37,773 bases of DNA, from NCBI GenBank assembly GCA_014193395.1, contig BJHT01000031.1, forward strand, positions 1 to 37,773. Direction: 5' to 3'. Position numbers and translations under genes: made by a program. The DNA is from Verrucomicrobiota bacterium. GTDB taxonomy: Bacteria > Verrucomicrobiota > Verrucomicrobiia > Limisphaerales > BJHT01. Each line of letters begins with the position of its first letter. Position 1 is the stretch's first letter. Positions 25,989 through 34,296 of the stretch are shown one piece after another. Under the pieces are notes generated by a model that was not told the origin of the DNA, did not search any database, and worked only from the letters and a program-made list of their open reading frames with translations.

Positions 25989-26110
25989 GGACGCGTTGCG
26001 CGCGTCCGTAACCCTTCCCCCCACAGTTGCGCCCGCCTGCAACCAACGCCCTCGCGCCTCCAATGCGTTCGGCAGGAAAATGCCACGGCCGCGCCCAACG
26101 CGGCCCTACC
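25984..26110. repeat. GGTAGGGACGCG MITE-like repeat, copy 2
   Basis: 127 bases begin GGTAGGGACGCGTTGCGCG and end AACGCGGCCCTACC; the ends are inverted repeats with one mismatch over 15 bases. It shares internal sequence with copy 1 (AACGCCCTCGC, CACGGCCGCGC). Its left end supplies the stop codon of the PIN-domain fragment, which suggests insertion into the toxin gene. Confidence 0.8.
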
Positions 26111-26163
26111 ACGATGAATTTCCGAGAACCCACTCGCCCTCCCCCATCAATCCCTCCCAATTC

Positions 26164-26262
26164 CCCTGCCAAGTTCCCCAATCTCAAATCTGAAATCTCC
26201 AATCTCAAATCCCCTTCCCGTCCGCCTCCTCCCCCTTCTCAAATCTGAAATCTCAAATCTCC
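26164..26262. repeat. CTCAAATCTGAAATCTC repeats
   Basis: Tandem units of CTCAAATCTGAAATCTC type occur at about 26182-26212 and 26236-26262, separated by a C-rich stretch. Similar sequence (GAGATTTCAAATCTTAGAG) is present near 31769. It is the only structure seen between the PIN fragment and the TIR-STAND gene. Confidence 0.6.
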
Positions 26263-26299
26263 TTCCCCCCCACCCGCCCCCTCGCTACCGTCTCGCCCC

Positions 26300-29296
26300 A
26301 TGGCGGATGTATTACCCACACCACCACCTACCACCGGCCAACCCGTCGGTCCCAAGCGTTTCACCATCGCCCTCTCCTACCCCGGCGAACATCGCGCGCG
26401 AGTTGAACCCATCGCCCATCGTCTCGCTGCCTGCTTCGACCAGGACCGTGTCCTCTACGACAAATTCCACGACGCCGAGTTCGCCCGCCTCGATCTCAAC
26501 ACCTACCTCCCCGCCCTCTACCGGAAGGAATCGGAACTCATCGTCATCTTCCTCTGCCCGCAATACGCGGCCAAACTCTGGTGTCGCCTCGAATGGCGGC
26601 ACATCAGCCAGTTGATCGCCACCTTGGATGCTCAGCGCGTCATGTTCCTCAGCTTCGGCGATCCCGGCGACCTGTCCGACCTCGGAATCCTCGGCGGTGA
26701 CGGCTACATCGACATTCTCGCGTTCACGCCGGAACTGGCGGCTGAAAAAATCCTCAAGCGCCTCAAGATCAACCAAGGCATCACGTCGCCCAAACCGCCA
26801 CCTACGATCGCGCCCACCGCGCCCGCGCGCATCGACATCTCCCGCATCATCCGCTACGCCCCGGCCGAACTCATCGGGCGCGACGCCGAGAAGAAGCTGC
26901 TTTCCGCGGCCTGGGCCAAAACACTCCGGGGCGAAGCGGGACGGCCCACCGTCATGACGTTTGTCGCCCTTGGTGGCGAAGGCAAAACCTCCCTCGTCGC
27001 CAAGTGGGTGGTGGACGAGATGAACGCCAAAGGCTGGCCCGGCTGCGACGCCGCCTTTGCGTGGTCCTTCTACAGCCAGGGCACGCGCGAGCAACAGGCC
27101 GCGTCCTCCGACCTCTTCCTCAAAGAAGCCCTCACCTTCTTCGGCGACGACGCGGACAAGGCCTTCGCCGCCAGCCCTGCCGGCGCGTTCGAGAAAGGCC
27201 AGCGCCTCGCCCGCCTCGTCGGCCAGCGGCGCAGCCTCCTCATCCTCGACGGCCTCGAGCCGCTGCAACACGCGCCCAGTTCGACAGCCTTTGAGCAGGG
27301 GAAGCTCAAGGACCAGGGCATCGCCGCGCTGCTCAAGGGCCTGGCCACCGCGAGCCACGGCCTGTGCATCGTCACCACCCGCTGTCCGATTCACGAGTTG
27401 AGGGGGGTACCGACTGCCCCGGAGGTGAAATTGCTGCGCCTGCCAACGGAAGCCGGCGTGGCCTTACTTAGCTCGCTAAAATTGGAGCGAGACGGAGAGA
27501 TTCTTCGGCTTTCAGGAGCGCAAATAGACTTTGAGGCCCTCGTGGAAGACGTGAATGGGCACGCACTCACGTTGACCATTTTTGGCTCGTATTTATTGCG
27601 CGCCTTCCGCGGCGACATCCGCCAGCGCGACCGCGTGAAGTTCGAGAAAGCCGACGAGAAGATGGACGGCGGCCACGCGTTTCGGACCATGGCCGCCTAC
27701 GAGCAATGGCTCTTGCGCGACGGCGGCGACGAAGGCCGGCGCGAAGTGGCCGTGCTGCGGCTCATGGGCCTGTTCGACCGGCCCGCCGACGCCGGCTGCC
27801 TCCACGCCCTGCTCCAGCCGCCAGCCATTCTAGGCCTGACGGAACCACTGATGGGCTTGGATAAAGCCGATTTTGAATACTGCCTCACCGGCCTCGAAAC
27901 CGCGCGCCTTCTCACGGTCAACCGAGACGCTACTCGTGCGGTCATCTCACTAGATGCACATCCACTGGTTCGCAAATACTTCGCAGCCCAATCGAGAGCT
28001 GGGTCATTCTGGACCACCTCAATACGGAGACTACTACACTGCGTGTTTTCCCAAATCGCCGTTACGAGTCCAAGTTGGCGTGCAGCCCACCGCCGACTCT
28101 ACGAACATCTTTGTGCATCCACCCAAGATAAACCTCAGCCGACACTCGAAGATCTGCAGCCGCTCTTCGAAGCAGTTATTCACGGATGCGAGGCCGGGTT
28201 GCATGATCAAACATTTATAACTGCCTATTGGAGGCGAATAGTACGAGAGCAGCGCAACCATCACGATAGACCTGTGGGAGCTACTAGCGAAGTCCTATCG
28301 ATCTTGCAGATGTTTTTTGAGGAACCGTGGTCAAGGCCAAGCGGTCAGCTCGCGAACGCAACTCGGCTGCATGTAATGGAAGAAGCTGGAACCTATCTGT
28401 TTGTATTGGGAAACTTGCAGGAAGGCGCCCGAGTGCTCGATGCATGCGCCCGAGAGAAGAGGATGGCAAAGGATTGGGTCGGCGCTGCGAAGTGCCTGCG
28501 ACTAGCTCGTGAGGCATATCTCCTGCTAGGAAGGCTTCACGATGCAAAGAAGCGCGCACTCGACGCGATACAGTTGGTTGATCAGGATCACACAAAGTCC
28601 GGCTTAATCGAGCAACTGATTGCACGGTCAGCGTACGCCCAGGTCCTACATTATCTTGAGCCAAGTGGTGATATCGAATTCTGGTTTGAGAAGGCGATCA
28701 AGATTCAGCGCCAGTTGGATGGGGATGATGCAGAACTCTATGGTGCATCTGGGGTGTGGTATTGCGACTGGTTATTGGACAAAGATCGGTTCGAAGACGC
28801 CGACCGTGTTGCAGCCTATATGATTCGGGCGGCCGGACAGAATCGCTGGCTGATGGAAATCGCCCTCAATCATCATTCCTTGGTCCACCTACTACACCGG
28901 ACAAAAGCGCGAAGTTCTTCGACCGTAGGAGATCTGATAAAGAAAGCCGTTGATGAGATTCGATGCACAGGCCAACAGCACCATCTCGTCAAGACTCTAA
29001 TCACGCGCGCTTGGCTTCGCTGCGAAGATGGCGAGAGACTTGGCGCACAGGCCGATTTGGACGAGGCATGGGAAATTGCGAAGCGCGGTCCAATGAAACT
29101 GTATATGGCGGACATCCAGCTACTTCGGGCTCGGTACTTTGCCTGCATTTTACCCTATCCTTGGAATGAGGAATCTGCCACCGGAGGATGGGGAGCGAAG
29201 GACGATTTGGCGGCGGCCGACAAAATCATCACCGAGTGTTGTTACCATCGACGCGATAGGGATCTTGCACATGCGAAAAAGCAACTCGGCCAGTAG
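26300..29296 (+). CDS. TIR-STAND NTPase-TPR protein, probable defence receptor
   Basis: The 998 residues have three parts. Residues 18-155 look like a TIR domain: IALSYPGEHRARVEPIAHRL, a YDKFHDAEF loop, and KLWCRLEWRHI with a candidate catalytic Glu at 98. Residues 185-600 are a STAND/NB-ARC-type NTPase with P-loop GGEGKTSL (225-232), Walker B LLILDGLE (313-320) and a TTR sensor (359-361). The rest is TPR-like helices ending in AQADLDEAWEIAKRGPMKLY. Such proteins sense infection through the C-terminus and can deplete NAD or signal through the TIR. The gene is mosaic: the first 1.1 kb is GC-rich, while 27414-27600 and 27826-29296 are visibly lower in GC (28201-28260 is 45% GC). It is followed at once by an orphan copy of its C-terminal half. 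Confidence 0.85.
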   Translation: MADVLPTPPPTTGQPVGPKRFTIALSYPGEHRARVEPIAHRLAACFDQDRVLYDKFHDAEFARLDLNTYLPALYRKESELIVIFLCPQYAAKLWCRLEWRHISQLIATLDAQRVMFLSFGDPGDLSDLGILGGDGYIDILAFTPELAAEKILKRLKINQGITSPKPPPTIAPTAPARIDISRIIRYAPAELIGRDAEKKLLSAAWAKTLRGEAGRPTVMTFVALGGEGKTSLVAKWVVDEMNAKGWPGCDAAFAWSFYSQGTREQQAASSDLFLKEALTFFGDDADKAFAASPAGAFEKGQRLARLVGQRRSLLILDGLEPLQHAPSSTAFEQGKLKDQGIAALLKGLATASHGLCIVTTRCPIHELRGVPTAPEVKLLRLPTEAGVALLSSLKLERDGEILRLSGAQIDFEALVEDVNGHALTLTIFGSYLLRAFRGDIRQRDRVKFEKADEKMDGGHAFRTMAAYEQWLLRDGGDEGRREVAVLRLMGLFDRPADAGCLHALLQPPAILGLTEPLMGLDKADFEYCLTGLETARLLTVNRDATRAVISLDAHPLVRKYFAAQSRAGSFWTTSIRRLLHCVFSQIAVTSPSWRAAHRRLYEHLCASTQDKPQPTLEDLQPLFEAVIHGCEAGLHDQTFITAYWRRIVREQRNHHDRPVGATSEVLSILQMFFEEPWSRPSGQLANATRLHVMEEAGTYLFVLGNLQEGARVLDACAREKRMAKDWVGAAKCLRLAREAYLLLGRLHDAKKRALDAIQLVDQDHTKSGLIEQLIARSAYAQVLHYLEPSGDIEFWFEKAIKIQRQLDGDDAELYGASGVWYCDWLLDKDRFEDADRVAAYMIRAAGQNRWLMEIALNHHSLVHLLHRTKARSSSTVGDLIKKAVDEIRCTGQQHHLVKTLITRAWLRCEDGERLGAQADLDEAWEIAKRGPMKLYMADIQLLRARYFACILPYPWNEESATGGWGAKDDLAAADKIITECCYHRRDRDLAHAKKQLGQ

Positions 29297-29330
29297 ATGC
29301 GCCTTAGCCTCATAGGCGCCGGCGGGCGCG

Positions 29331-30341
29331 GTGGCCGCGGCGGTGGGGGACGCCGAGCAGTCCGTGACCTACGCCGACCGCAGCGGGTGTGGCGATTGGC
29401 GGAACTTCATCAACACGCGCACGACCCACGCCGGCGCCCTGCACCAGGCGGGCCGCCGGGCCGAGGCGGAGACGCGCTTCCGCGAGGCCGAGCAAATGCA
29501 GAAGGAGATGCAGCCCGACTACCCGCTGCTCTACTCGCTGCGCGGCTTCCAGTATTGCGACCTGCTCCTCGCCGCCCCCGAGCGCGCCGCGTGGCAAGGG
29601 CTTTTGGAGTGCGCCCGTCCTCGGGCGCAGCAAGCCCCGCAAGCACGCACGGCTTCCGAATATTCCGAAGCGCCCGACTCCAAGTCCACTGCTGCGGCCG
29701 GGGACGGCCGCACTCCGCTCGTCGAATCCTGCCGCGCCGTCTCCGCGCGCGCGGCGCAGACGCTCAAGTGGATGCAGGCGGATTCGGGCGCTCCGCTTCT
29801 CGACATCGCCCTCGACCACCTCACTCTGGGCCGCGCCGCGCTCTACGCGGCGATTCTGGATGGTAGCCGCCGACGTGAGGAGGCGGACGGCCCACCCAAC
29901 GCGCCCGACCTCCGCCTCCTCACGTCGGCGGCTACGGAACTGGACGCCGCCGTCGCCGGCCTCCGCCGCGCTGGCCAAGTGCAAGAGCTTCCCCTCGGCC
30001 TCCTCACCCGCGCCTGGCTGCGGTTTCTCACCGGCGCGCGCACCGGTCCCGAGAGCGCGCAGGCCGACCTCGACGAAGCCTGGGAAATCGCCGAGCGCGG
30101 CCCCATGCCTTTGTTCCTCGCGGACATCCATCTCCATCGGGCGAGACTGTTCGGAATTTCGAGTGACGAAGTTCGAATGCCGAATGAAGCCAAGCAGTAT
30201 CCGTGGAACCAGAATCCCGACGGCTCTCCGCGTGGGCCGAACGATGACCTCGCCGCGGCGCGCCGGCTGATTTTCAAACACGGCTACCTCCGCCGCCAAG
30301 AAGAACTCGAAGACGCCGAGGCCGCCCTGCTCGCCAAATAA
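29331..30341 (+). CDS. Orphan C-terminal TPR cassette of the TIR-STAND family
   Basis: The 336 residues (GTG start at 29331, open from 29316) are all TPR-like: AAAVGDAEQSVTYADRSG, ALHQAGRRAEAETRFREAE, PDYPLLYSLRGFQYCDLLL, and LTRAWLRFLTG followed by AQADLDEAWEIAERGPMPLF. The last part corresponds block by block to the end of the preceding TIR-STAND protein (LITRAWLRCEDG, AQADLDEAWEIAKRGPMKLY, then DDLAAADKII). It has no TIR or NTPase part. High GC (29761-29820 is 67%) matches the 5' part of the upstream gene, not its 3' part. Two palindromic elements are carried in frame. It may be a decaying leftover or an expressed separate sensor subunit; no ribosome-binding site decides this. Confidence 0.6.
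   Translation: MAAAVGDAEQSVTYADRSGCGDWRNFINTRTTHAGALHQAGRRAEAETRFREAEQMQKEMQPDYPLLYSLRGFQYCDLLLAAPERAAWQGLLECARPRAQQAPQARTASEYSEAPDSKSTAAAGDGRTPLVESCRAVSARAAQTLKWMQADSGAPLLDIALDHLTLGRAALYAAILDGSRRREEADGPPNAPDLRLLTSAATELDAAVAGLRRAGQVQELPLGLLTRAWLRFLTGARTGPESAQADLDEAWEIAERGPMPLFLADIHLHRARLFGISSDEVRMPNEAKQYPWNQNPDGSPRGPNDDLAAARRLIFKHGYLRRQEELEDAEAALLAK
29602..29720. repeat. TTTTGGAGTGCG palindromic element inside TPR cassette
   Basis: The left end TTTTGGAGTGCGCCCGTCC (29602-29620) and the right end GGACGGCCGCACTCC (29702-29716) are imperfect reverse complements. The interior is read through in frame as a Gln/Ala/Ser-rich insert. A partial relative (TTTTGGAGCGCGCCTGTCC) is at about 35921-35939. 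Confidence 0.65.
29863..29935. repeat. REP doublet inside TPR cassette
   Basis: A copy starting GTAGCCGCCGACGTGAGG (29863-29887) faces its inverted partner (29911-29935, ending CACGTCGGCGGCTAC) across 23 bases; the pair is a perfect 25-base inverted repeat. It is translated as SRRREEADGPPNAPDLRLLT, so the reading frame continues through it. It is the same family as in cstA and around the RAYT gene. Confidence 0.9.
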
Positions 30342-30350
30342 TCCCACCCC

Positions 30351-30571
30351 GGTAGGGACGCGTTGCGCGCGTCCCTGACCTTGCCCCCCACCGCGCCCGC
30401 TCCGACTGTGGCACCGGGTTTCGGGCCGCTGCGGCGGATCCTCGGCGGACACCGCCGTGCTGCCTGGGCTGCGGCTCCGTCGCTCAGTGGTCAGCGTATC
30501 TCCGTGGTCAGCTCGGCGGTTTACACTGCACAGACCCGGCTCGTTTTTCCCGTGAGTGCCGGTCAGTGGTT
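30351..30571. repeat. Cluster of partial repeats
   Basis: The left end of the GGTAGGGACGCG element (30351-30379) is present without a matching right end. Further on are GTGGTCAG-type units near 30487-30513 and a solo half of the AACCACTAAC family (AGTGCCGGTCAGTGGTTT, 30554-30571). No gene is seen between 30342 and 30610. Confidence 0.6.
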
Positions 30572-30610
30572 TCCCGCCCCGTCCTCGTTCGGGTGATGGC
30601 CGGTCCACGC

Positions 30611-31645
30611 CTACAACCGCAGCTTCAGCAGCCCCACTTCCAGCGTGAGCGACTCCTGCGCGTTCGTCGCCAGAATGCGCTGCGTTTGCTCCAGGCTCCG
30701 CAGATTGTCCACCGCCTCCTCCGCTGAGATTCTCCCCGCGATCACGCGTGACGGCGCGGCCAGTTCCGGCAACGCCAGCAAATCCTCGCCCGGCGCCACC
30801 TTCTGGCACCACACATCCCGCAGCCACCACTCCACCGCCATCAACAATCCCGCCCGCCGCGCCCGGTATTCCGACTCGATGGCCGCGGCCAGTTCGTCCT
30901 CCCATTTCTCCCGCAGAGCCGGCTCCACGTCGTCGTATTTTTCCAGCGGCGATTTCGCCGTCAGGGTCTTCTCGATCTCCGCCTTCACGGTGGCCAGATG
31001 GCTCAGCAGCAGCCCGAGCAATTTGTATCGGCCCAGCAGCCCGCTTTTGCCCGAGACGCATGATTCGGCAAACCCGTGCAGCCACTCGCGTTCGCCCGGT
31101 CCCAGCATCAGCGTCCCGTCCCCGGCGAAATTCAGCCGCAGACATCGCGACAAAATCGTCTCCAACAACCGCTGCGGCTCCCGCGACAGCAGGATCAAGA
31201 TGGACCGCGGCGGCGGCTCCTCGAGCGTCTTCAGAAACGCATTGGCCGCGGCCACATTCAGCCGGTCCGCCGCCACCAGCACCGACACTTTGAAGCCGCC
31301 CTCCGCGGGTTTCAGATTCACCGTCTGGATCACCTCGCGCACCTGGTCGATCGTGATGACCCGCATCTTGGATTCCGGCCGCACCCAGCCGATGTCCGGA
31401 TGATTGTCCTCCGCGATTCGCCGGCAACTGGAACACCGCCCGCAGCAATCCACCGCCGCCCCGGCGTCGCCGCGCCGCACCGGCTGCGCGCAATTCACCG
31501 TCATTGCCAGCGTGCGCGCCACCGCTTCGAGATGCAGCAGATCGTCGCCCGTGAGCAGATACGCGTGCGCCAGCCGGCCGCGCTCCAGACTGCGCTGCAG
31601 CAGTTGGATGCTCTGTTCCTGCTCGGGAAATTTCGCGAACGCCAT
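30611..31645 (-). CDS. holB: DNA polymerase III subunit delta'
   Basis: Delta' is the stator of the clamp loader that places the beta clamp on DNA. The 344 residues have HAYLLTGDDLLHLEAVA where the P-loop would be, without the GKT residues, as expected for a delta' that does not hydrolyse ATP. A zinc-type cysteine set (C52, C68, C71, C74 in CCGRCSSC) follows. Then come IDQVREVI, ANAFLKTLEEPPP and the arginine-finger SRC motif (SRCLRLNF). The C-terminal region is the usual less conserved helical collar. It is alone on its strand, flanked by repeats. Confidence 0.92.
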   Translation of the reverse strand: MAFAKFPEQEQSIQLLQRSLERGRLAHAYLLTGDDLLHLEAVARTLAMTVNCAQPVRRGDAGAAVDCCGRCSSCRRIAEDNHPDIGWVRPESKMRVITIDQVREVIQTVNLKPAEGGFKVSVLVAADRLNVAAANAFLKTLEEPPPRSILILLSREPQRLLETILSRCLRLNFAGDGTLMLGPGEREWLHGFAESCVSGKSGLLGRYKLLGLLLSHLATVKAEIEKTLTAKSPLEKYDDVEPALREKWEDELAAAIESEYRARRAGLLMAVEWWLRDVWCQKVAPGEDLLALPELAAPSRVIAGRISAEEAVDNLRSLEQTQRILATNAQESLTLEVGLLKLRL

Positions 31646-31670
31646 GGCCGGAAACTAGGGATGCATGGGG

Positions 31671-31840
31671 AAAAGCTCCAAGCCTAAAGCTTAAAGCTCA
31701 AGGGAACGGCCAACGTGCCAGGCTCCAACCCAGATCCAAATTCAGAGCCACCTCCCGGTCTCCGCTCCGAGATTTCAAATCTTAGAGCCGGGACGAAAAG
31801 GCCCTTGAGCCGCGATAGGCTGGGTTTGGAGTTCCGCGTT
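31671..31840. repeat. AAGCTC-family repeat, second copy
   Basis: AAAGCTTAAAGCTCAAGGGAA (about 31685-31705) and, in inverted form, GCCCTTGAGC and GGTTTGGAGTT (31801-31833) bracket a core with GAGATTTCAAATCTTAGAG. It is a diverged relative of 3593-3783 and fills the gap between holB and the DUF1501 gene. Confidence 0.6.
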
Positions 31841-31869
31841 GACGCGGCCCGCCCGCTCCGCCTCCCGCC

Positions 31870-33375
31870 CTATGCCAAAATCTCCGTGATCACCGACCCG
31901 TGATCGATCTCCAGCCGCCGCCGCCCCGGCACTTCCAGCGTGCGATTATCCAGCCCGAGCAACCGCAGCACCGTCGCGTGGATGTCCGTCACGTAATGCC
32001 CCTCGCCCAGCGCATGATACCCCAGCTCATCCGTCTCGCCATGCACCGTCCCCGGCTTGATCCCCGCGCCCGCGAACCAGATCGTGAACCCGTGCGGATG
32101 ATGATCCCGCCCGTCCTTCCCGCCGCCGCGCACCTCCAGCCCGGGCGTCCGCCCAAACTCCGTGCAAAACACCACCACTGTCTCCTCCAGCATTCCCCGC
32201 TGCTTCAAATCCCGCAGCAGCCCCGCCACCGGCAAATCCACGCTGCGACACAGCTTCTCGTGATTCATCTTCAGCTTCTGATGCGAATCCCACGTCCCGT
32301 ATCCGCTCGGATACACCTGCACAAATCGCACGCCCCGCTCCACCAGCCGCCGCGCCGCCAGCAACCGCCGCCCCGCCTCCTTCGTCGCGTCTTGGTCGAG
32401 GCCATACCACTGCTGCGTCTCCGCTGACTCGGGCTGAAAATCCAGCGCCTCGGGCACGCTCATCTGCATCTTGTAAGCCAGCTCGTACGCCTTGATCCGC
32501 GCCCGCAGCGCTTCGTCCTGCGGATACTCCACCGCCGCCAGCCGGTTCAACCGATCGATCAAGCCGTACTCCGCCCGCTGCTCCTCGACCGACTGCCGCG
32601 CGTCCCGCTGCCCGAACGGCAGCGGATTCTTCGGGTCCAGCGTCAACGGCACGCCCGCGTGCTGCGGCCCCAGATACAGCGAGTCAATCGACCACCGCGT
32701 CGTCGAATTCGTCGGCCCGCCCAGCACCACGAACTTCGGCAGATTCTCGTTCAACGTCCCCAGCCCGTAATGCACCCACGCCCCGAGACTCGGCTGCTGC
32801 TCCTCCAGCCGATGCCGCCCCGTGTGAATCTGGTTCTCCGCAAAATGATCGTTGTCCGTCGTCCACATGTTCCGCACAAACGCGAGATCATCCGCGCACC
32901 GCGCCAGATTCGGCCACCAATCCGTGATCTCCACCCCGCTCTGCCCGTGCTTCGCGAACCCGATCTGCATCGGATAAATCGTCGGATACACATCCCGCAC
33001 ATTCACCTCCTGCGCCGGCACCGACCGGAACCGCGCATGATGCTTCGGCGACTTCAGCGGATTCGCGAACGGCGTCTTGTCAAACGTCTTCCCCGCATGC
33101 GCCGTCAACGCCGGCTTCGGATCAAACGTCTCCACATGGCTGTAACCCCCGCTCAGGAAAATCCAGATCACCGACTTCGCCTTCGGCACAAACTGCGCCC
33201 GCCCCGTCGGCACCGCCCACTTCGCCACACCCTCCTCCGCCGCTCCCGCCCGCGTCACCCCATCCCGCGCCAGCATCGCCCCCAGCGACAAGCCGGTGAA
33301 CCCGAGGCCGAGGTCGGCGAGGAACTGGCGGCGGGGCAATGAAACCGGGGTCGAATCTGTTGGCGACGTTTTCAC
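31870..33375 (-). CDS. DUF1501 protein, Tat-exported
   Basis: The 501 residues begin with a Tat signal (RRQFLADLGLGFTGLSLG, twin Arg at 15-16). The body has DUF1501 blocks: SVIWIFLSGGYSHVETFDPK, FRNMWTTDNDH-like FVRNMWTTDNDHFAENQ, CTEFGRTPGLEV, GRDHHPHGFTIWFAG and YVTDIHATVLRLLGLD. The family has an alkaline-phosphatase/sulfatase-like fold and in planctomycetes and verrucomicrobia is paired with DUF1549/DUF1553 cytochrome-type proteins. The activity is unproven. Its DUF1553 partner lies at 36058 on the same strand, separated by the RAYT and SUMF1 genes. Confidence 0.93.
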   Translation of the reverse strand: MKTSPTDSTPVSLPRRQFLADLGLGFTGLSLGAMLARDGVTRAGAAEEGVAKWAVPTGRAQFVPKAKSVIWIFLSGGYSHVETFDPKPALTAHAGKTFDKTPFANPLKSPKHHARFRSVPAQEVNVRDVYPTIYPMQIGFAKHGQSGVEITDWWPNLARCADDLAFVRNMWTTDNDHFAENQIHTGRHRLEEQQPSLGAWVHYGLGTLNENLPKFVVLGGPTNSTTRWSIDSLYLGPQHAGVPLTLDPKNPLPFGQRDARQSVEEQRAEYGLIDRLNRLAAVEYPQDEALRARIKAYELAYKMQMSVPEALDFQPESAETQQWYGLDQDATKEAGRRLLAARRLVERGVRFVQVYPSGYGTWDSHQKLKMNHEKLCRSVDLPVAGLLRDLKQRGMLEETVVVFCTEFGRTPGLEVRGGGKDGRDHHPHGFTIWFAGAGIKPGTVHGETDELGYHALGEGHYVTDIHATVLRLLGLDNRTLEVPGRRRLEIDHGSVITEILA

Positions 33376-33475
33376 AAAATGTCTTCGTAAAGGAGCCTGA
33401 GCATCAGCCGGAGAAAATGGACACGCAGTCCGACGCCCACGCTTCGCTGCTCAATTCGAGATCATTCGCCGCCCG

Positions 33476-33609
33476 GTAGCCGCCGACGTGAGGAGGCGGA
33501 CGACCGCACGCCAACGCACGACTGCACCACGTCTCCCGCCCACCAGCATTCCATCACAACGGGCCGTGTCCGCAGTTCGGGAAATCCGCCTCCTCACCTC
33601 GGCGGCTAC
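33476..33609. repeat. REP doublet left of the RAYT gene
   Basis: REP 33476-33500 and its inverted partner 33585-33609 are separated by 84 bases, giving a 134-base unit. Its spacer is similar to that of the unit 34328-34462 on the other side of the transposase (for example CGCACG near the start, CTGCACCAC, and CCGCAGTTCGG/CCGCGGTTCGG at the end). The two units lie in the same orientation. Confidence 0.92.
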
Positions 33610-33633
33610 GGAGCCGCCACGCCCCCCGGTCCG

Positions 33634-34218
33634 CTACGAGTTCGGCGCGAGCGGGGGCGGACCGACCGGCGGCGGTTCAGCGTCGCGCTCCTCGACGTAA
33701 CGCTCCCAAAAAAGTTTCCAATAACCTTCCCGCAGCGGATGGACATCCGGATACCCTGGCACGATCGCGCCGATGAAAGGCCACTCGTCCGCGTTCGTAA
33801 CCAGTTTCGCACGCACGGGATTTTCCAGCACATAAAAACATGTCTGGGCAAACGCGTTGCGCTTCCGCTCTTCCTCGCGCAGGACATGCTCATGTGGCTG
33901 ATGCTGCCATTCGTGCCCGGCACCCAGCGCTGGTTCGAGACATGTGCGGAGAAACTTCATCGCGTTCAACTGGTCGCTCGACCGCCGCATCCCCATCCAC
34001 AGCAGGTGCAAATGGTCGGGCATTAGACAATAGGCCGGACACCAGACCGCATAACGCGCGGCTGCGTGAAGCACCAACTCGCGAAACACCCGATGAAATT
34101 CCTGCGTCAACCAACCCCGCGCACGCTCCTCCAGTGTGTTCGTCCAGAAAACGACCGCGTGCCCCTGATAATGGTGCCGCTCCAGCCGCGGCAGATTCCG
34201 CTTCGGGATGAAGTCCAT
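33634..34218 (-). CDS. REP-associated tyrosine transposase (RAYT)
   Basis: The 194 residues have the HUH motif PDHLHLLW (H69, H71) of the Y1/IS200-like transposase family and the downstream CFYVLENPVRAKLV block, whose Y129 is the likely nucleophile. The TW/KW-type DEWPFIGA segment near 144-151 is also typical of RAYTs. RAYTs cleave and join single-stranded REP palindromes and usually sit as single-copy genes flanked by their REPs, exactly as here (33476-33609 and 34297-34462). The ATG at 34218 gives a normal family length. The proline-rich tail (EPPPVGPPPLAPNS) lies beyond the catalytic core. Confidence 0.9.
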   Translation of the reverse strand: MDFIPKRNLPRLERHHYQGHAVVFWTNTLEERARGWLTQEFHRVFRELVLHAAARYAVWCPAYCLMPDHLHLLWMGMRRSSDQLNAMKFLRTCLEPALGAGHEWQHQPHEHVLREEERKRNAFAQTCFYVLENPVRAKLVTNADEWPFIGAIVPGYPDVHPLREGYWKLFWERYVEERDAEPPPVGPPPLAPNS

Positions 34219-34296
34219 GCCTGACCGTAGTCACCGCCGAAAGGCGGCGGAAGAAAAAATCCACCGGTCTTGGTTTGGTTTCGGTCCCCCACGGAA

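Noticed and set aside
27826-29296. Assembly chimera as explanation for the low-GC half
   Set aside because: The reading frame and TPR homology run through the transition without a break, and GC alternates before it; still, read mapping would be the direct test.
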